Shown: one piece after another, positions 29,601 to 37,442 of the stretch
Layout: the number at the start of each line of letters is the position of its first letter
How positions within the stretch are numbered: the stretch's first letter is position 1
Origin: Promethearchaeota archaeon
Lineage (GTDB): Archaea; Asgardarchaeota; Lokiarchaeia; Helarchaeales; RDOG01
Direction of reading: 5' to 3'
Assembly (NCBI GenBank): GCA_011365055.1
Contig: RDOG01000026.1
Location: 1 to 49,767, forward strand
DNA length: 49,767 bases
Notes under the pieces: generated by a model
The model's input: the letters and a program-made list of their open reading frames with translations, nothing else
Told to the model about the DNA's origin: nothing
The model's database searches: none
Program-made: the position numbers and the translations under genes

Positions 29601-30116
29601 TCATAATTTAAATATTTTAAATTTACAAAATTTTTTCCCTTGAGGAAGTCCTTCCAGTAATTTTATAATAAAATGGGGATTTAATGCGTGAAGTTCAGCT
29701 GAAAAATGCTCTTTACACCACTCACTACAAGTGAATGGTAATCCATATTCCTTGATCTTTAATCCATGTCCACAATTTTTTTTAAATATTAATTCACATT
29801 CCTCTGGATTTACAAAAATAACGCTTGAGTTCACTCCCATGTTTAATGCTGCAAACATGAAATATTTAACAAGTTTTTCTAATTCTGATCCTGAGAATTG
29901 GAACCCTTTTATTGAATTTGCTCCTTGAATTCCTGTTTTTTTAGCAATTTCTAATTGCAAATTCCAAATTAAGTCTTTATTAACTCCAGCTTCGAACAAA
30001 TTTTTAGGTAATTCCCAAGCGGTTTGAAAATATAAAGAACGAACTATATTAAACAAAAAATTAGGTGGAATTTTTCCACGCATCTTCTCTAATTCTTTTT
30101 TAATCTCAGGACTCAA
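29601..30116 (-). CDS. Cys-containing protein, possibly DUF6125/ATC-hydrolase-like
   Basis: This 171-residue soluble protein has a helical N-terminal part (NIVRSLYFQTAWELPKNLF). The C-terminal half has conserved-looking Cys and His: ECELIFKKNCGHGL, FTCSEWCKEHF and the closing GKKFCKFKIF. The final 'C-x-F-x-I' ending resembles small archaeal proteins of the V4R, DUF6125 or ATC-hydrolase type; this is a weak match from memory. The start is probably TTG at 30116 with AAGGA just upstream, or the ATG at codon 13. It follows the 30135-31382 gene by 18 bp and is likely co-transcribed. Confidence 0.6.
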   Translation of the reverse strand: MSPEIKKELEKMRGKIPPNFLFNIVRSLYFQTAWELPKNLFEAGVNKDLIWNLQLEIAKKTGIQGANSIKGFQFSGSELEKLVKYFMFAALNMGVNSSVIFVNPEECELIFKKNCGHGLKIKEYGLPFTCSEWCKEHFSAELHALNPHFIIKLLEGLPQGKKFCKFKIFKL

Positions 30117-30134
30117 ATCCTTCCACTAATTTTT

Positions 30135-31382
30135 CTACTTTACAAATTTTAGATTTGTTCCCCAGCCCTTTGATATAACTTTCTCCTTCGGATCAACGCT
30201 CCATGGTTTTGTTTCATGTGTGATATCGAGGAAAACACCTTTCGTAAATTCATCAATATCCATGCCCAATGATTCCGGTGTAATTCTTTCTCCTTGCGGA
30301 TATTCCCACGTTGCTAATTTCTCTTCTGATTCATACGTTTTTTTGTTCTTCAAGTTTGGGGGCTTGCAAGCTAAGCTCTGCACGGGCCAATAAGCACCAT
30401 CTTGATAGGTTCGACTAAAATATTCTACGAAAATCTCCGGTTCTAATTCACGTAAGAAATTTTGAATTTTTTCTTCAAAGGATTGAATTACGAGCATTGA
30501 ATGTGTGGCGAGTCCAACTAATTTACCCATAAAGTTTGGTCGTGCTAAATTCATCAACATCATGAAGAAACTTGGCCATGGAACGTATGTAAAGTAGTAA
30601 TCTGGTAATCCATAAACTCGTTTCGAATTCATTCCATCCCATAACATGCCGCCAACTTCCCAAGTGGATGGTTCAATTAAAAAACTTGCAATTGCAGACA
30701 TGTACACTACCGCAACATTATAGGTAGATCCTTGCCATTGAGGCGTTCGTTCATTACGAACATCCCGTAAAATTTCTGTACAACGTTCTCCTAACTTTGT
30801 ATTATCCTTGATTTTTTTCGGTAGATCTTTAATCTTAATCCCGAGTTTTTGGTGTCTCCGTTCAAGAAATTCATCTTGCGGTCCTACTAACCACCAATCA
30901 ACAGGAATTCCATCTTCTAAATGTCCATTTAGAATGAAAAAAATCTCATTGGTCGTATCTAGAATGGCGATAAAGCTAATATCAATGGAATCACCATACA
31001 TTAATTTCATTGTTCCTTGAGCTAAATCGCCTCTAAGTGGTACTACAGGAGGGAAGATAGCCCAATTAATAGATCGTTCAGGTTCTTTATTTTCTCCAGT
31101 AATGACTTGTTGAGCGCCTTTGAGAGCATCATCTAACCTAATTTTGAACACATCATATATCACTCCATCGGAAATTTCTCCCATTAAGGAATCTATAAAG
31201 TGTTCATAACCAAGTTCCCTATATGTGGCCCATAAATGCTTTCCTAAGGGGAAATATTTTTTAGTAACAACACTGTCGTCAATTTCACCAAAGTTGAAAG
31301 CTTTTCCTCCTCGTTCTTTCATAACTTGATCGACGAGTCGTTTTATTTTACCTCGTTCATAATTTTTTAAACGTTCTTCCAT
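30135..31382 (-). CDS. Uncharacterised 415-residue protein
   Basis: I do not recognise this soluble protein. It has many aromatic residues and distinct blocks: FNFGEIDDSVVTKKYFPLG near residue 35, NWAIFPPVVPLRGDL near 105, GIPVDWWLVGP near 155 and GSTYNVAVVYMSAIASFL near 220. One segment (WPSFFMMLMNLARP) is hydrophobic enough to touch a membrane, but there is no clear TM helix. The ATG at 31382 is chosen because GAGGT lies five bases upstream; in-frame TTG and GTG codons sit just before it. It leads a two-gene operon, and a direct-repeat element covers its promoter. Confidence 0.7.
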   Translation of the reverse strand: MEERLKNYERGKIKRLVDQVMKERGGKAFNFGEIDDSVVTKKYFPLGKHLWATYRELGYEHFIDSLMGEISDGVIYDVFKIRLDDALKGAQQVITGENKEPERSINWAIFPPVVPLRGDLAQGTMKLMYGDSIDISFIAILDTTNEIFFILNGHLEDGIPVDWWLVGPQDEFLERRHQKLGIKIKDLPKKIKDNTKLGERCTEILRDVRNERTPQWQGSTYNVAVVYMSAIASFLIEPSTWEVGGMLWDGMNSKRVYGLPDYYFTYVPWPSFFMMLMNLARPNFMGKLVGLATHSMLVIQSFEEKIQNFLRELEPEIFVEYFSRTYQDGAYWPVQSLACKPPNLKNKKTYESEEKLATWEYPQGERITPESLGMDIDEFTKGVFLDITHETKPWSVDPKEKVISKGWGTNLKFVK

Positions 31383-31394
31383 TTTACCTCTCAC

Positions 31395-31430
31395 CAATAT
31401 TGAATATAATCATGATCAATATTGAATATA
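31395..31430 (-). promoter_or_regulatory. 14-bp direct repeat with palindromic core, promoter of 30135-31382
   Basis: CAATATTGAATATA occurs at 31395-31408 and again at 31417-31430, a period of 22 bp or about two helical turns. CAATATTG is itself palindromic, and the 8-bp spacer ATCATGAT is a perfect palindrome. The block lies just upstream of the minus-strand gene start and contains its TATA-like sequence, so it is a likely repressor or activator site. Confidence 0.5.
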
Positions 31431-31500
31431 TTTAATTATTACTAAACGAACTTAATTTTAAATTTTTGTTTGAGTAAATGTTTAAAATAAGATAATATGA

Positions 31501-31509
31501 AAAAAAAAA
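31501..31509 (-). terminator. T-tract terminator of the receptor-GTPase region
   Basis: Nine T residues on the minus strand lie 7 bp beyond the stop codon of the second 7TM gene. This is a typical archaeal oligo-T termination signal for the leftward transcript. Confidence 0.5.
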
Positions 31510-31516
31510 GTTCATT

Positions 31517-32662
31517 TCATCTTAGTAAATTATCGATCAATTGTTTTATTTCTTCCTTTTTATTGTCAGATAGCTTTTCTGTAGATTTTTCTAGATCTTT
31601 TTGAAACTTTTTTTCAAATTGATTAATAATTTTAAGTAACCGTTCTTCTAAAATAGGTGAATAATCTTTCACTATTAATACACCATAAACATGCATTCCT
31701 TGTTCAATTATCAATTTTAAATTCCCAAAATCAATTGCACTAACCTTTGCATCCGTTTTTAAAGCTAAACCTACTCCACGAGAGATGGCAAAAATAAATC
31801 CTCCCAACAATTCTTTTCTTGAATATACGACGTCCTCTGAACTTTTATCTAAAAAGTCTTCGCTATAAATGAATTCTCCATTTTCCTTAATTATGTAAAT
31901 CGAGCCAACGTTAAAATATATGTTTAATACTTCAAGTAAATCTGGGAATTTCACGAATGCAACTAGGATTCCTCCTAGTAAAACTATCAAAAAAATAACA
32001 TCAAATATAATAAAAGGATAACCATAAGGGAGCCAAGAAAAATACCTTACATTTAGATAACCCTCAAAAGTTAAAAATGCAAAAAGTGTTAAAGCAATAG
32101 TTAATCTCTTCTTAATTTCAATTGTTTTGGTATTTATGAAGACTTTTCTGGCCATAATTATTATAAAGAAAAATACTGTTAAAATTAAACTAGTTAATAC
32201 CCAAAATAATCCTGCATTAATAGTATAAGTATATAGACCTGATGGGCTAATAGGGGACTTTTCAACAGTGAAAAGGCAAATTATAGAGATCGACGCAATA
32301 AAAAAGGTATGAATAATTTTCCTAAACTGTTCGATTTGTAATTTTTGACCTGAATTCTTGTATAATATTTCTATTAATCGCACCTCATAAAATAAACCTA
32401 TCGTGTATAAAATTAATTTAACACAATATGCTAATTTATCAGCAAAAGGATAGAGATACATGGGATAAATAAAGAATAGAATTCTGAATAAATTTGTAAA
32501 AGTCCCAAATCCAAAACAAAACGAAATACGTAAGAGATAATTATTAATTCTAGTTTTAAATCTATAAAAATTTTTAATTAATATCGTGATTGTTGGAAAA
32601 TAAATTCCAACCATTACACCAATTAATATGAATATTATTAAATGTATTATCTCATAACCCAA
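31517..32662 (-). CDS. Seven-TM protein with longin/roadblock-like cytoplasmic domain (copy 2)
   Basis: This 381-residue protein has seven hydrophobic helices, near residues 3-29, 42-70, 77-100, 113-133, 147-172, 186-207 and 217-239. A soluble domain of about 110 residues follows. It starts NVGSIYIIKENGEFIYSED, continues with a helix LLGGFIFAIS, strands IDFGNLKLIIEQG and YGVLIVKD, and a long helix EERLLKIINQFEKKF. That order is what longin or roadblock/LC7 domains look like. The tail ends LIDNLLR. It is a paralogue of the gene just upstream, 11 bp away, and both lie downstream of a Rab-like GTPase gene. It probably senses a signal at the membrane and contacts a GTPase. The start is TTG at 32662, with a weak SD. 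Confidence 0.7.
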   Translation of the reverse strand: MGYEIIHLIIFILIGVMVGIYFPTITILIKNFYRFKTRINNYLLRISFCFGFGTFTNLFRILFFIYPMYLYPFADKLAYCVKLILYTIGLFYEVRLIEILYKNSGQKLQIEQFRKIIHTFFIASISIICLFTVEKSPISPSGLYTYTINAGLFWVLTSLILTVFFFIIIMARKVFINTKTIEIKKRLTIALTLFAFLTFEGYLNVRYFSWLPYGYPFIIFDVIFLIVLLGGILVAFVKFPDLLEVLNIYFNVGSIYIIKENGEFIYSEDFLDKSSEDVVYSRKELLGGFIFAISRGVGLALKTDAKVSAIDFGNLKLIIEQGMHVYGVLIVKDYSPILEERLLKIINQFEKKFQKDLEKSTEKLSDNKKEEIKQLIDNLLR

Positions 32663-32673
32663 ATTTTCTCATC

Positions 32674-33810
32674 TTATCTAAATAAATCATATATAAATAT
32701 TTTTAAATCGTCTTTCCTTATATCTGCAATTTTACCTCGCCAATTATCTAATTCCTTCTTATGAAGGATTTCAAATTTATCAATGAACATCTGTAATTTT
32801 TCTTCAAGAAGATAGCTCGCTTCTTTTATAAATAAAACTCCAATAGTGTGCTTTCCATGCCTAATGATTAAATTTCGTGTTCCCTTACCTAAACTAATTG
32901 AACCAATTTTTTTATCAACTTTTAATGTGTGCTCAATACCTTGTGAGATGGCAAAAATAAAACCTCCCAACAATAAATTCCTTGGAGAATATGCATCCTC
33001 TGGGTTCTCTTGTATTAATTCATGACTGAATAATAAATCTCCATTGTTCTTTATTAAATAAATTGAACTGACGTTAAAATAAGAAGTTATTGATTCTATC
33101 ATATCCTGATTTTTAATTAATGTGATTGTCGCTACAATGCCAATTCCTAAAAGTATTAAAAATTCGACTATAATATTATAATAATTAAAATTAATTAAAA
33201 TTATTGGCTTAATGCTAAAAATTCTTTCAAACGTTATTATAAAAAACAAAACAGCAGCTAATGTTAACTTATTCTTAGTTTTCTTTTCTTTTATTCCATT
33301 AAAGAGCTTTTTAATTCCAAACAATGCGTAACATATTATAGGAATAAACATTAAACATATTGCTAAAAACAATATTGCATTTAATTTATATCCATACAAT
33401 CCCATTATATCAAGAGGCAATTGAGAGGAAAGAAAAACAGCTAAGGTAGTTAAGATTAAAATAAAGGTTAAAAAGCTTATCTTAATAATCTCTTCATACT
33501 TAATATTATACCCCATGTATTTCAAGAAAATAAATAGAAGTTGAAATTCATAATAGATACCTAATAAAAAAAAGAAGAATTTCATGCAAAAGAAGAAATG
33601 ATCCACAAAATCAATGATAGGTATTCCAATAATCAATAGAAAATTACTGAAAAAATCATAAAGTATTCCCAGTGAAAAACAAAATCCAAATTTAACTAAA
33701 TATTTATTTATTAATGAGGGGAAATCAATGTAATTTTTTATAATTACAATCCCTGCAGGTAAATAAACTGAAAAATTTAAAATAATTAAAAATATTATTA
33801 CAGATTGCAC
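32674..33810 (-). CDS. Seven-TM protein with longin/roadblock-like cytoplasmic domain (copy 1)
   Basis: This 378-residue paralogue of the downstream gene has the same plan: seven TM helices (about 3-25, 38-64, 69-97, 108-129, 142-166, 181-200 and 208-231) and a C-terminal soluble domain. The two soluble domains share YFNV-SIY-IK-NG, then LLGGFIFAIS-G, then LII--G-H--GVL--K and a final EE-L helix. The membrane parts have diverged far more, as expected if they sense different signals. The tail ends FIYDLFR, echoing its partner. The start is GTG at 33810 with GGAAG about 6 bp upstream. A TATA-like ATTATATAAAA about 45 bp upstream may give it its own promoter. Confidence 0.7.
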   Translation of the reverse strand: MQSVIIFLIILNFSVYLPAGIVIIKNYIDFPSLINKYLVKFGFCFSLGILYDFFSNFLLIIGIPIIDFVDHFFFCMKFFFFLLGIYYEFQLLFIFLKYMGYNIKYEEIIKISFLTFILILTTLAVFLSSQLPLDIMGLYGYKLNAILFLAICLMFIPIICYALFGIKKLFNGIKEKKTKNKLTLAAVLFFIITFERIFSIKPIILINFNYYNIIVEFLILLGIGIVATITLIKNQDMIESITSYFNVSSIYLIKNNGDLLFSHELIQENPEDAYSPRNLLLGGFIFAISQGIEHTLKVDKKIGSISLGKGTRNLIIRHGKHTIGVLFIKEASYLLEEKLQMFIDKFEILHKKELDNWRGKIADIRKDDLKIFIYDLFR

Positions 33811-33925
33811 GCAATTCTTCCTTTTTACCTTTATATGATCTTATTAATGTTTTTTTATATAATAATTCAGATTAAAGTAGATAAATACGAATTAGATCAT
33901 AAATAAATTCTGTGAAAAAAAGATT

Positions 33926-35059
33926 TTAAGCATTAAATAAATTATTTTTCCATTCATAAATCTTAGAAAATAACTTATTTCTTAATTCAGGGTTAATTAA
34001 AGTATAATCATTCTTATAAGTACTCAATTCGTTTATAGTTGTTTTAATATCATCTGTAACTTCATTCGATTCATAAATTTGGATGATACTTTCACAAGCA
34101 TTTTTTAACCTCGAAATCACGTTATCCAAAGAAATCCCGAATACAAGCTTGTCTCTTATTGAATCTAGGATGGAGAAAACAGCTGATGGCACTTTATCAA
34201 CGAGCGAAAAAGTTGGATGTTCAGGAATTTCGGGTTTTTCAAGAAATGGTTTTAAACCATCAATTCGTAATCCCGAAAATATTGAAAAATTGACGGGTGG
34301 TCGTGGATTTAATGAATTATTTTCCTCGGAAATTAGCTGGGAAATGAAGATGATTTGTTCTTGTACCCAATCAATTCCCGCTTGGAACCCTATCCCATTG
34401 CTATATACAAACGCTTTTTCGAGTGCTTTTATTGCATTATCATAATTTCGTTGGCGAATGAGTTTAACAGCGTGTTCTGAACATTTTCGATAATTTTCCG
34501 TAATTTCATCGGGTGTTAATGCACGATATAACTCAGGTTTTTTCGGTTGGATCTGTAAAGTTAGTAACATACGACTAAAATACCGAAATAAATTTGTTAC
34601 ATTTAAATTATCTTTTGCAGATGTTTCAAAAAGAGGTAGTTTATATGTATTAATGAATCGCTTTACTGCATCTCTTGATACCATGCGCATTAAATCAACT
34701 TTATTTTCTACAATTATTAAAGGAACATTTGGACAATATTTTTGGACCTCATCCATCCATTTTTTCAGATTTTGGAACGATGCTGGTTGGGTGGCATCGT
34801 ACACGATCACGGCTCCAACAGAACCCATGTAATATCCTGGGCGCATGAAAGAGAATTTTTCTTGCCCACCAGTATCCCAAATTTGTAATTTAATTTCCTT
34901 ATCTTCGATAGTTAAAGTTTGAATGTAAAAATCTACTCCAATAGTTGTTAAATATTCTTCTTCAAATCTATCCTCAATATATCTTAAAAGTAAAGACGTC
35001 TTTCCGACGCCAGGATCCCCAACTATTATGATTTTGAAAACATAAACGTCTTCTTGCAA
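33926..35059 (-). CDS. Rab/Ras-like small GTPase with TPR-like C-terminal extension
   Basis: This 377-residue protein has a complete small-GTPase domain in about its first 170 residues: P-loop GDPGVGKTS, switch I TTIG, WDTGGQEKF, ENKVDL and ETSAKDN. The WDTGGQE form is seen in Rab-like families, and G instead of A at the third position is typical of several Asgard and Arf/Rag-like members. The extra 200 residues begin with a TPR-like helical hairpin (YDNAIKALEKAFVYSNG) and end without a Cys prenylation motif. The TTG at 35059 is preferred, with GGGGGA six bases upstream; a GTG eight codons earlier lacks an SD. It is followed by two 7TM longin-like genes, its probable partners. Confidence 0.88.
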   Translation of the reverse strand: MQEDVYVFKIIIVGDPGVGKTSLLLRYIEDRFEEEYLTTIGVDFYIQTLTIEDKEIKLQIWDTGGQEKFSFMRPGYYMGSVGAVIVYDATQPASFQNLKKWMDEVQKYCPNVPLIIVENKVDLMRMVSRDAVKRFINTYKLPLFETSAKDNLNVTNLFRYFSRMLLTLQIQPKKPELYRALTPDEITENYRKCSEHAVKLIRQRNYDNAIKALEKAFVYSNGIGFQAGIDWVQEQIIFISQLISEENNSLNPRPPVNFSIFSGLRIDGLKPFLEKPEIPEHPTFSLVDKVPSAVFSILDSIRDKLVFGISLDNVISRLKNACESIIQIYESNEVTDDIKTTINELSTYKNDYTLINPELRNKLFSKIYEWKNNLFNA

Positions 35060-35119
35060 ATTAAATCCCCCGTGAAATATCACATATAAGTTATATATTT
35101 TGAATATGTGTAAAATACA

Positions 35120-35156
35120 AAATAAATTTACTTATTATTCAAATAAATTTACTTAT
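35120..35156. promoter_or_regulatory. 16-bp direct repeat with 21-bp period
   Basis: AAATAAATTTACTTAT occurs at 35120-35135 and exactly again at 35141-35156. A 21-bp period puts both copies on the same face of the helix. The pair lies between the divergent GTPase gene and the Trp-codon leader, just upstream of the leader's TATA box, so it may bind a regulator of either. Confidence 0.55.
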
Positions 35157-35170
35157 AAATTCCATAACCT

Positions 35171-35178
35171 TTTTATAT
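35171..35178 (+). promoter_or_regulatory. TATA box of the trp leader transcript
   Basis: TTTTATAT is centred about 26 bp before position 35200. A start there leaves a leader of about 15 bases with AAAGGAAG (35206-35213) before the ATG at 35215. A second TATA-like TTATAAAT lies at about 35154-35161. Confidence 0.45.
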
Positions 35179-35214
35179 GCTATTCATAAATAGAGTTTAA
35201 CATTTAAAGGAAGC

Positions 35215-35373
35215 ATGACACTTGGGCTGGAATTAGCAAGCTTCGATGGAGGGCATCTAACAAGGATGTTCCGACTATTTCTTAAAGTTCCAAGTATATT
35301 TAAAAGTAATTTAACAATACTAGATGAAGATAAAAATATTTCTCGTTGGCACTGGCGTTGGCAGTGGCAATAA
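35215..35373 (+). CDS. Trp-rich leader peptide of trpB2 (putative attenuator)
   Basis: This 52-codon frame has its own SD (AAAGGAAG) and a TATA box upstream. Its last nine residues are R-W-H-W-R-W-Q-W-Q, with four TGG codons at 35347, 35353, 35359 and 35365 immediately before TAA. Tryptophan is otherwise absent from the peptide. It ends 93 bp before the start of the tryptophan synthase gene. Trp codons packed at the end of a short frame before a trp gene are the hallmark of ribosome-mediated attenuation. All four TGG codons are followed by C. The last TGGC can pair with GCCA just after the stop, forming the hairpin TGGCAATAAGCCA (35365-35377) with the stop codon in its loop. A role in sensing charged tRNA-Trp is inference. 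Confidence 0.65.
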   Translation: MTLGLELASFDGGHLTRMFRLFLKVPSIFKSNLTILDEDKNISRWHWRWQWQ

Positions 35374-35466
35374 GCCATCATCAGTAGTTATATTAAAATT
35401 TCTTCCTTTTAGAGATTTTATATTTTAATGAAATTCAAAAAATTGAAAAAAATGGAGGTATTAAAA
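35374..35466 (+). promoter_or_regulatory. Leader-to-trpB2 spacer
   Basis: The spacer contains GCCA (35374-35377), which can pair with any of the four TGGC codons. It also has a pyrimidine-rich TTTCTTCCTTTT (35399-35410) that could act as a weak oligo-T terminator, a TATA-like TTTTATATTTT (about 35416-35425) and the trpB2 SD GGAGG (35455-35459). The second TATA could be an internal promoter that bypasses the leader. Confidence 0.4.
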
Positions 35467-36771
35467 ATGGATTTACCAATAAAAACGATCCTCACTCCTG
35501 AGGAGCTCCCAAAACAATGGTATAACATTCTGCCGGACCTTCCTGTAGAATTTCCACCTTATTTGAATCCAGCGACTAATGAACCCGTTCCTGGAGAAGC
35601 TTTAATGGAATTATTTCCTGTTGAATGTATCAAGCAAGAAGTTTCTCCGGAAAGATATATTGACATTCCTGCAGAAATTAGAGAAGCATATTATCGATTA
35701 GGAAGACCATCTCCTCTATATCGTGCAAAAAGGCTTGAAGAAAAGCTTAAGACTCCTGCAAAAATCTTCTTGAAGAGAGAAGATTTAAGCCCACCAGGTT
35801 CTCACAAACCTAATACTGCAATTGCTCAAGCATATTATGCACGACAAGAAGGAATAGAAAAACTAACAACTGAAACTGGGGCTGGTCAATGGGGTTCTGC
35901 ATTAGCATATTCATGTGCATTAATGGGAATTGATTTGCAAGTCTTCATGGTAAGAGTTTCATATCAACAAAAACCCTATAGAAAACATTTAATGAATTTA
36001 TATGGGGCTAATGTGGTACCTTCTCCATCTAATTTAACACCTTTTGGCAAAAAAATGCTTGAAAAAGATTCAAACCATCCCGGCTCCCTTGGAATTGCTA
36101 TCTCTGAAGCAATACAAGCTGCAATGAGCGATGATAAAGCAAAATATACCTTAGGAAGCGTTCTTAATCACGTTATTTTACATCAAACAGTTGTTGGTCA
36201 AGAAGCCTTATTACAATATAAAAAATTGGATATTGTACCTGACATTCTCATTGGGTGTGTTGGGGGAGGTTCTAACTTTGCGGGTTTTGCATTTCCTGCT
36301 ATTGGAAAGAAACTCCGAAAAGAAGATGGATATGAGAAAATGAAAATAGTTGCTGTTGAACCTACTGCATGTCCATCCATAACTGGACCTGGCAGTGAAT
36401 ATAAATACGATTTTGGGGATACTGCACAGCAAACTCCAATTGTTAAAATGTATACTTTGGGTGTTGATTTCGTGCCACCACCAATTCATGCAGGTGGATT
36501 GCGTTATCATGGTGCTGCTCCATCCGTGTCGCTTTTAGCAAACGAAAAAGTCATTCAAAGTGTTGCATATCCACAAGAGGAGATATTTCAATCCGCAAAG
36601 TTATTAGCAATGACTGAAGGTCTTGTTTGTGCACCAGAAACTGCACATGCGTTACATCACGCCATAATAGAAGCAAAAAATGCGAAAGAAGAAAAAATCA
36701 TAGTGTATAATCACAGTGGTCACGGAATCTTTGATTTAGAAGGATTTAAACAAGTTTTAAAATTTGATTAA
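35467..36771 (+). CDS. trpB2: Tryptophan synthase beta chain, TrpB2 type
   Basis: This 434-residue PLP enzyme joins indole and serine to make tryptophan. The Schiff-base lysine is about K114 in PPGSHKPNTA. GCVGGGSNFAGFAFP near residue 260 binds the PLP phosphate. The long N-terminus and the block TETGAGQWGSALAYSCALMG mark the TrpB2 class, which lacks a TrpA partner and often stands alone, as here. The start is ATG 35467 with GGAGG seven bases upstream; an upstream frame from 35428 is rich in Lys and has no SD. Expression is probably controlled through the Trp-codon leader at 35215-35373. Other trp genes are absent from this window. Confidence 0.93.
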   Translation: MDLPIKTILTPEELPKQWYNILPDLPVEFPPYLNPATNEPVPGEALMELFPVECIKQEVSPERYIDIPAEIREAYYRLGRPSPLYRAKRLEEKLKTPAKIFLKREDLSPPGSHKPNTAIAQAYYARQEGIEKLTTETGAGQWGSALAYSCALMGIDLQVFMVRVSYQQKPYRKHLMNLYGANVVPSPSNLTPFGKKMLEKDSNHPGSLGIAISEAIQAAMSDDKAKYTLGSVLNHVILHQTVVGQEALLQYKKLDIVPDILIGCVGGGSNFAGFAFPAIGKKLRKEDGYEKMKIVAVEPTACPSITGPGSEYKYDFGDTAQQTPIVKMYTLGVDFVPPPIHAGGLRYHGAAPSVSLLANEKVIQSVAYPQEEIFQSAKLLAMTEGLVCAPETAHALHHAIIEAKNAKEEKIIVYNHSGHGIFDLEGFKQVLKFD

Positions 36772-36777
36772 ACCAAT

Positions 36778-36800
36778 GGGATAATTATCCCTTTTTTTTT
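36778..36800 (+). terminator. Hairpin plus T9 terminator after trpB2
   Basis: A perfect 14-bp palindrome, GGGATAATTATCCC (36778-36791), is followed at once by nine T residues. This is the shape of a bacterial intrinsic terminator and is unusually clean for an archaeon, where oligo-T alone normally suffices. Confidence 0.75.
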
Positions 36801-36866
36801 AAATAGTATAGAAATAGAAAGAGAGAATTGCAAAAAAGCTAGTTCTAAGCATGAGCTAGATGATAA

Positions 36867-37328
36867 ATGATGAATATAACTCAGGCAAGAATTGAAGATG
36901 CAGAAGAAATTTTAAACCTTCAAAAATTAGCATTTGAAGGACAAGCGAGGATTTACAATAACGATCAATTACCTCCCCTGTTACAGAAATTAGATGAAAT
37001 TAAAACTGAGTTTCAAGAAAAAATATTTCTCAAAGCAATTCTTAATGGAAAATTAATAGGTTCTGTCAGAGCTTATGAAGATGAAGGAACTTGTTATATA
37101 GGTCGTCTTATTGTTCATCCCAAGCATCAAAATCAAGGTATCGGGGTGCAATTAATGAACGCAATTGAAGGTATTTACAATACTTGTAATCGATTTGAAC
37201 TATTTACCGGTCATAAAAGCGAAAAAAATCTATATTTATATAAAAAATTAGGGTATAAAATCTTCAAGACACAAGAAGAAGAAAATAACAGCCAAGTAAA
37301 ATTATATTACATGGAAAAAACACTTTAA
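36867..37328 (+). CDS. GNAT-family N-acetyltransferase
   Basis: This 153-residue protein has the GNAT fold. The acetyl-CoA-binding motif is IGRLIVHPKHQNQGIGVQLMNAIEG near residues 78-102, matching V-x-P-x-x-Q-x-x-G-x-G. The C-terminal YKKLGYKIFKTQEEE matches motif B. The acceptor is unknown; candidates are a small amine or a protein N-terminus. The frame begins ATGATG at 36867 with no SD. It is preceded by the trpB2 terminator and followed by a T8 tract, so it is a single-gene unit. Confidence 0.85.
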   Translation: MMNITQARIEDAEEILNLQKLAFEGQARIYNNDQLPPLLQKLDEIKTEFQEKIFLKAILNGKLIGSVRAYEDEGTCYIGRLIVHPKHQNQGIGVQLMNAIEGIYNTCNRFELFTGHKSEKNLYLYKKLGYKIFKTQEEENNSQVKLYYMEKTL

Positions 37329-37337
37329 TTTTTTTTA
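37329..37337 (+). terminator. T-tract terminator after the GNAT gene
   Basis: A run of T residues follows the GNAT stop codon at once on the coding strand, with further T-rich sequence to about 37350. Confidence 0.5.
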
Positions 37338-37442
37338 TTTGTTTCTTTTAAATCCCTTTTTTGAGTAGATTCATTTATTATAGACTAAATCACCATAGAA
37401 ATTAATGAGTAAAAATTTATTACATAATGGAGGATGATGATT

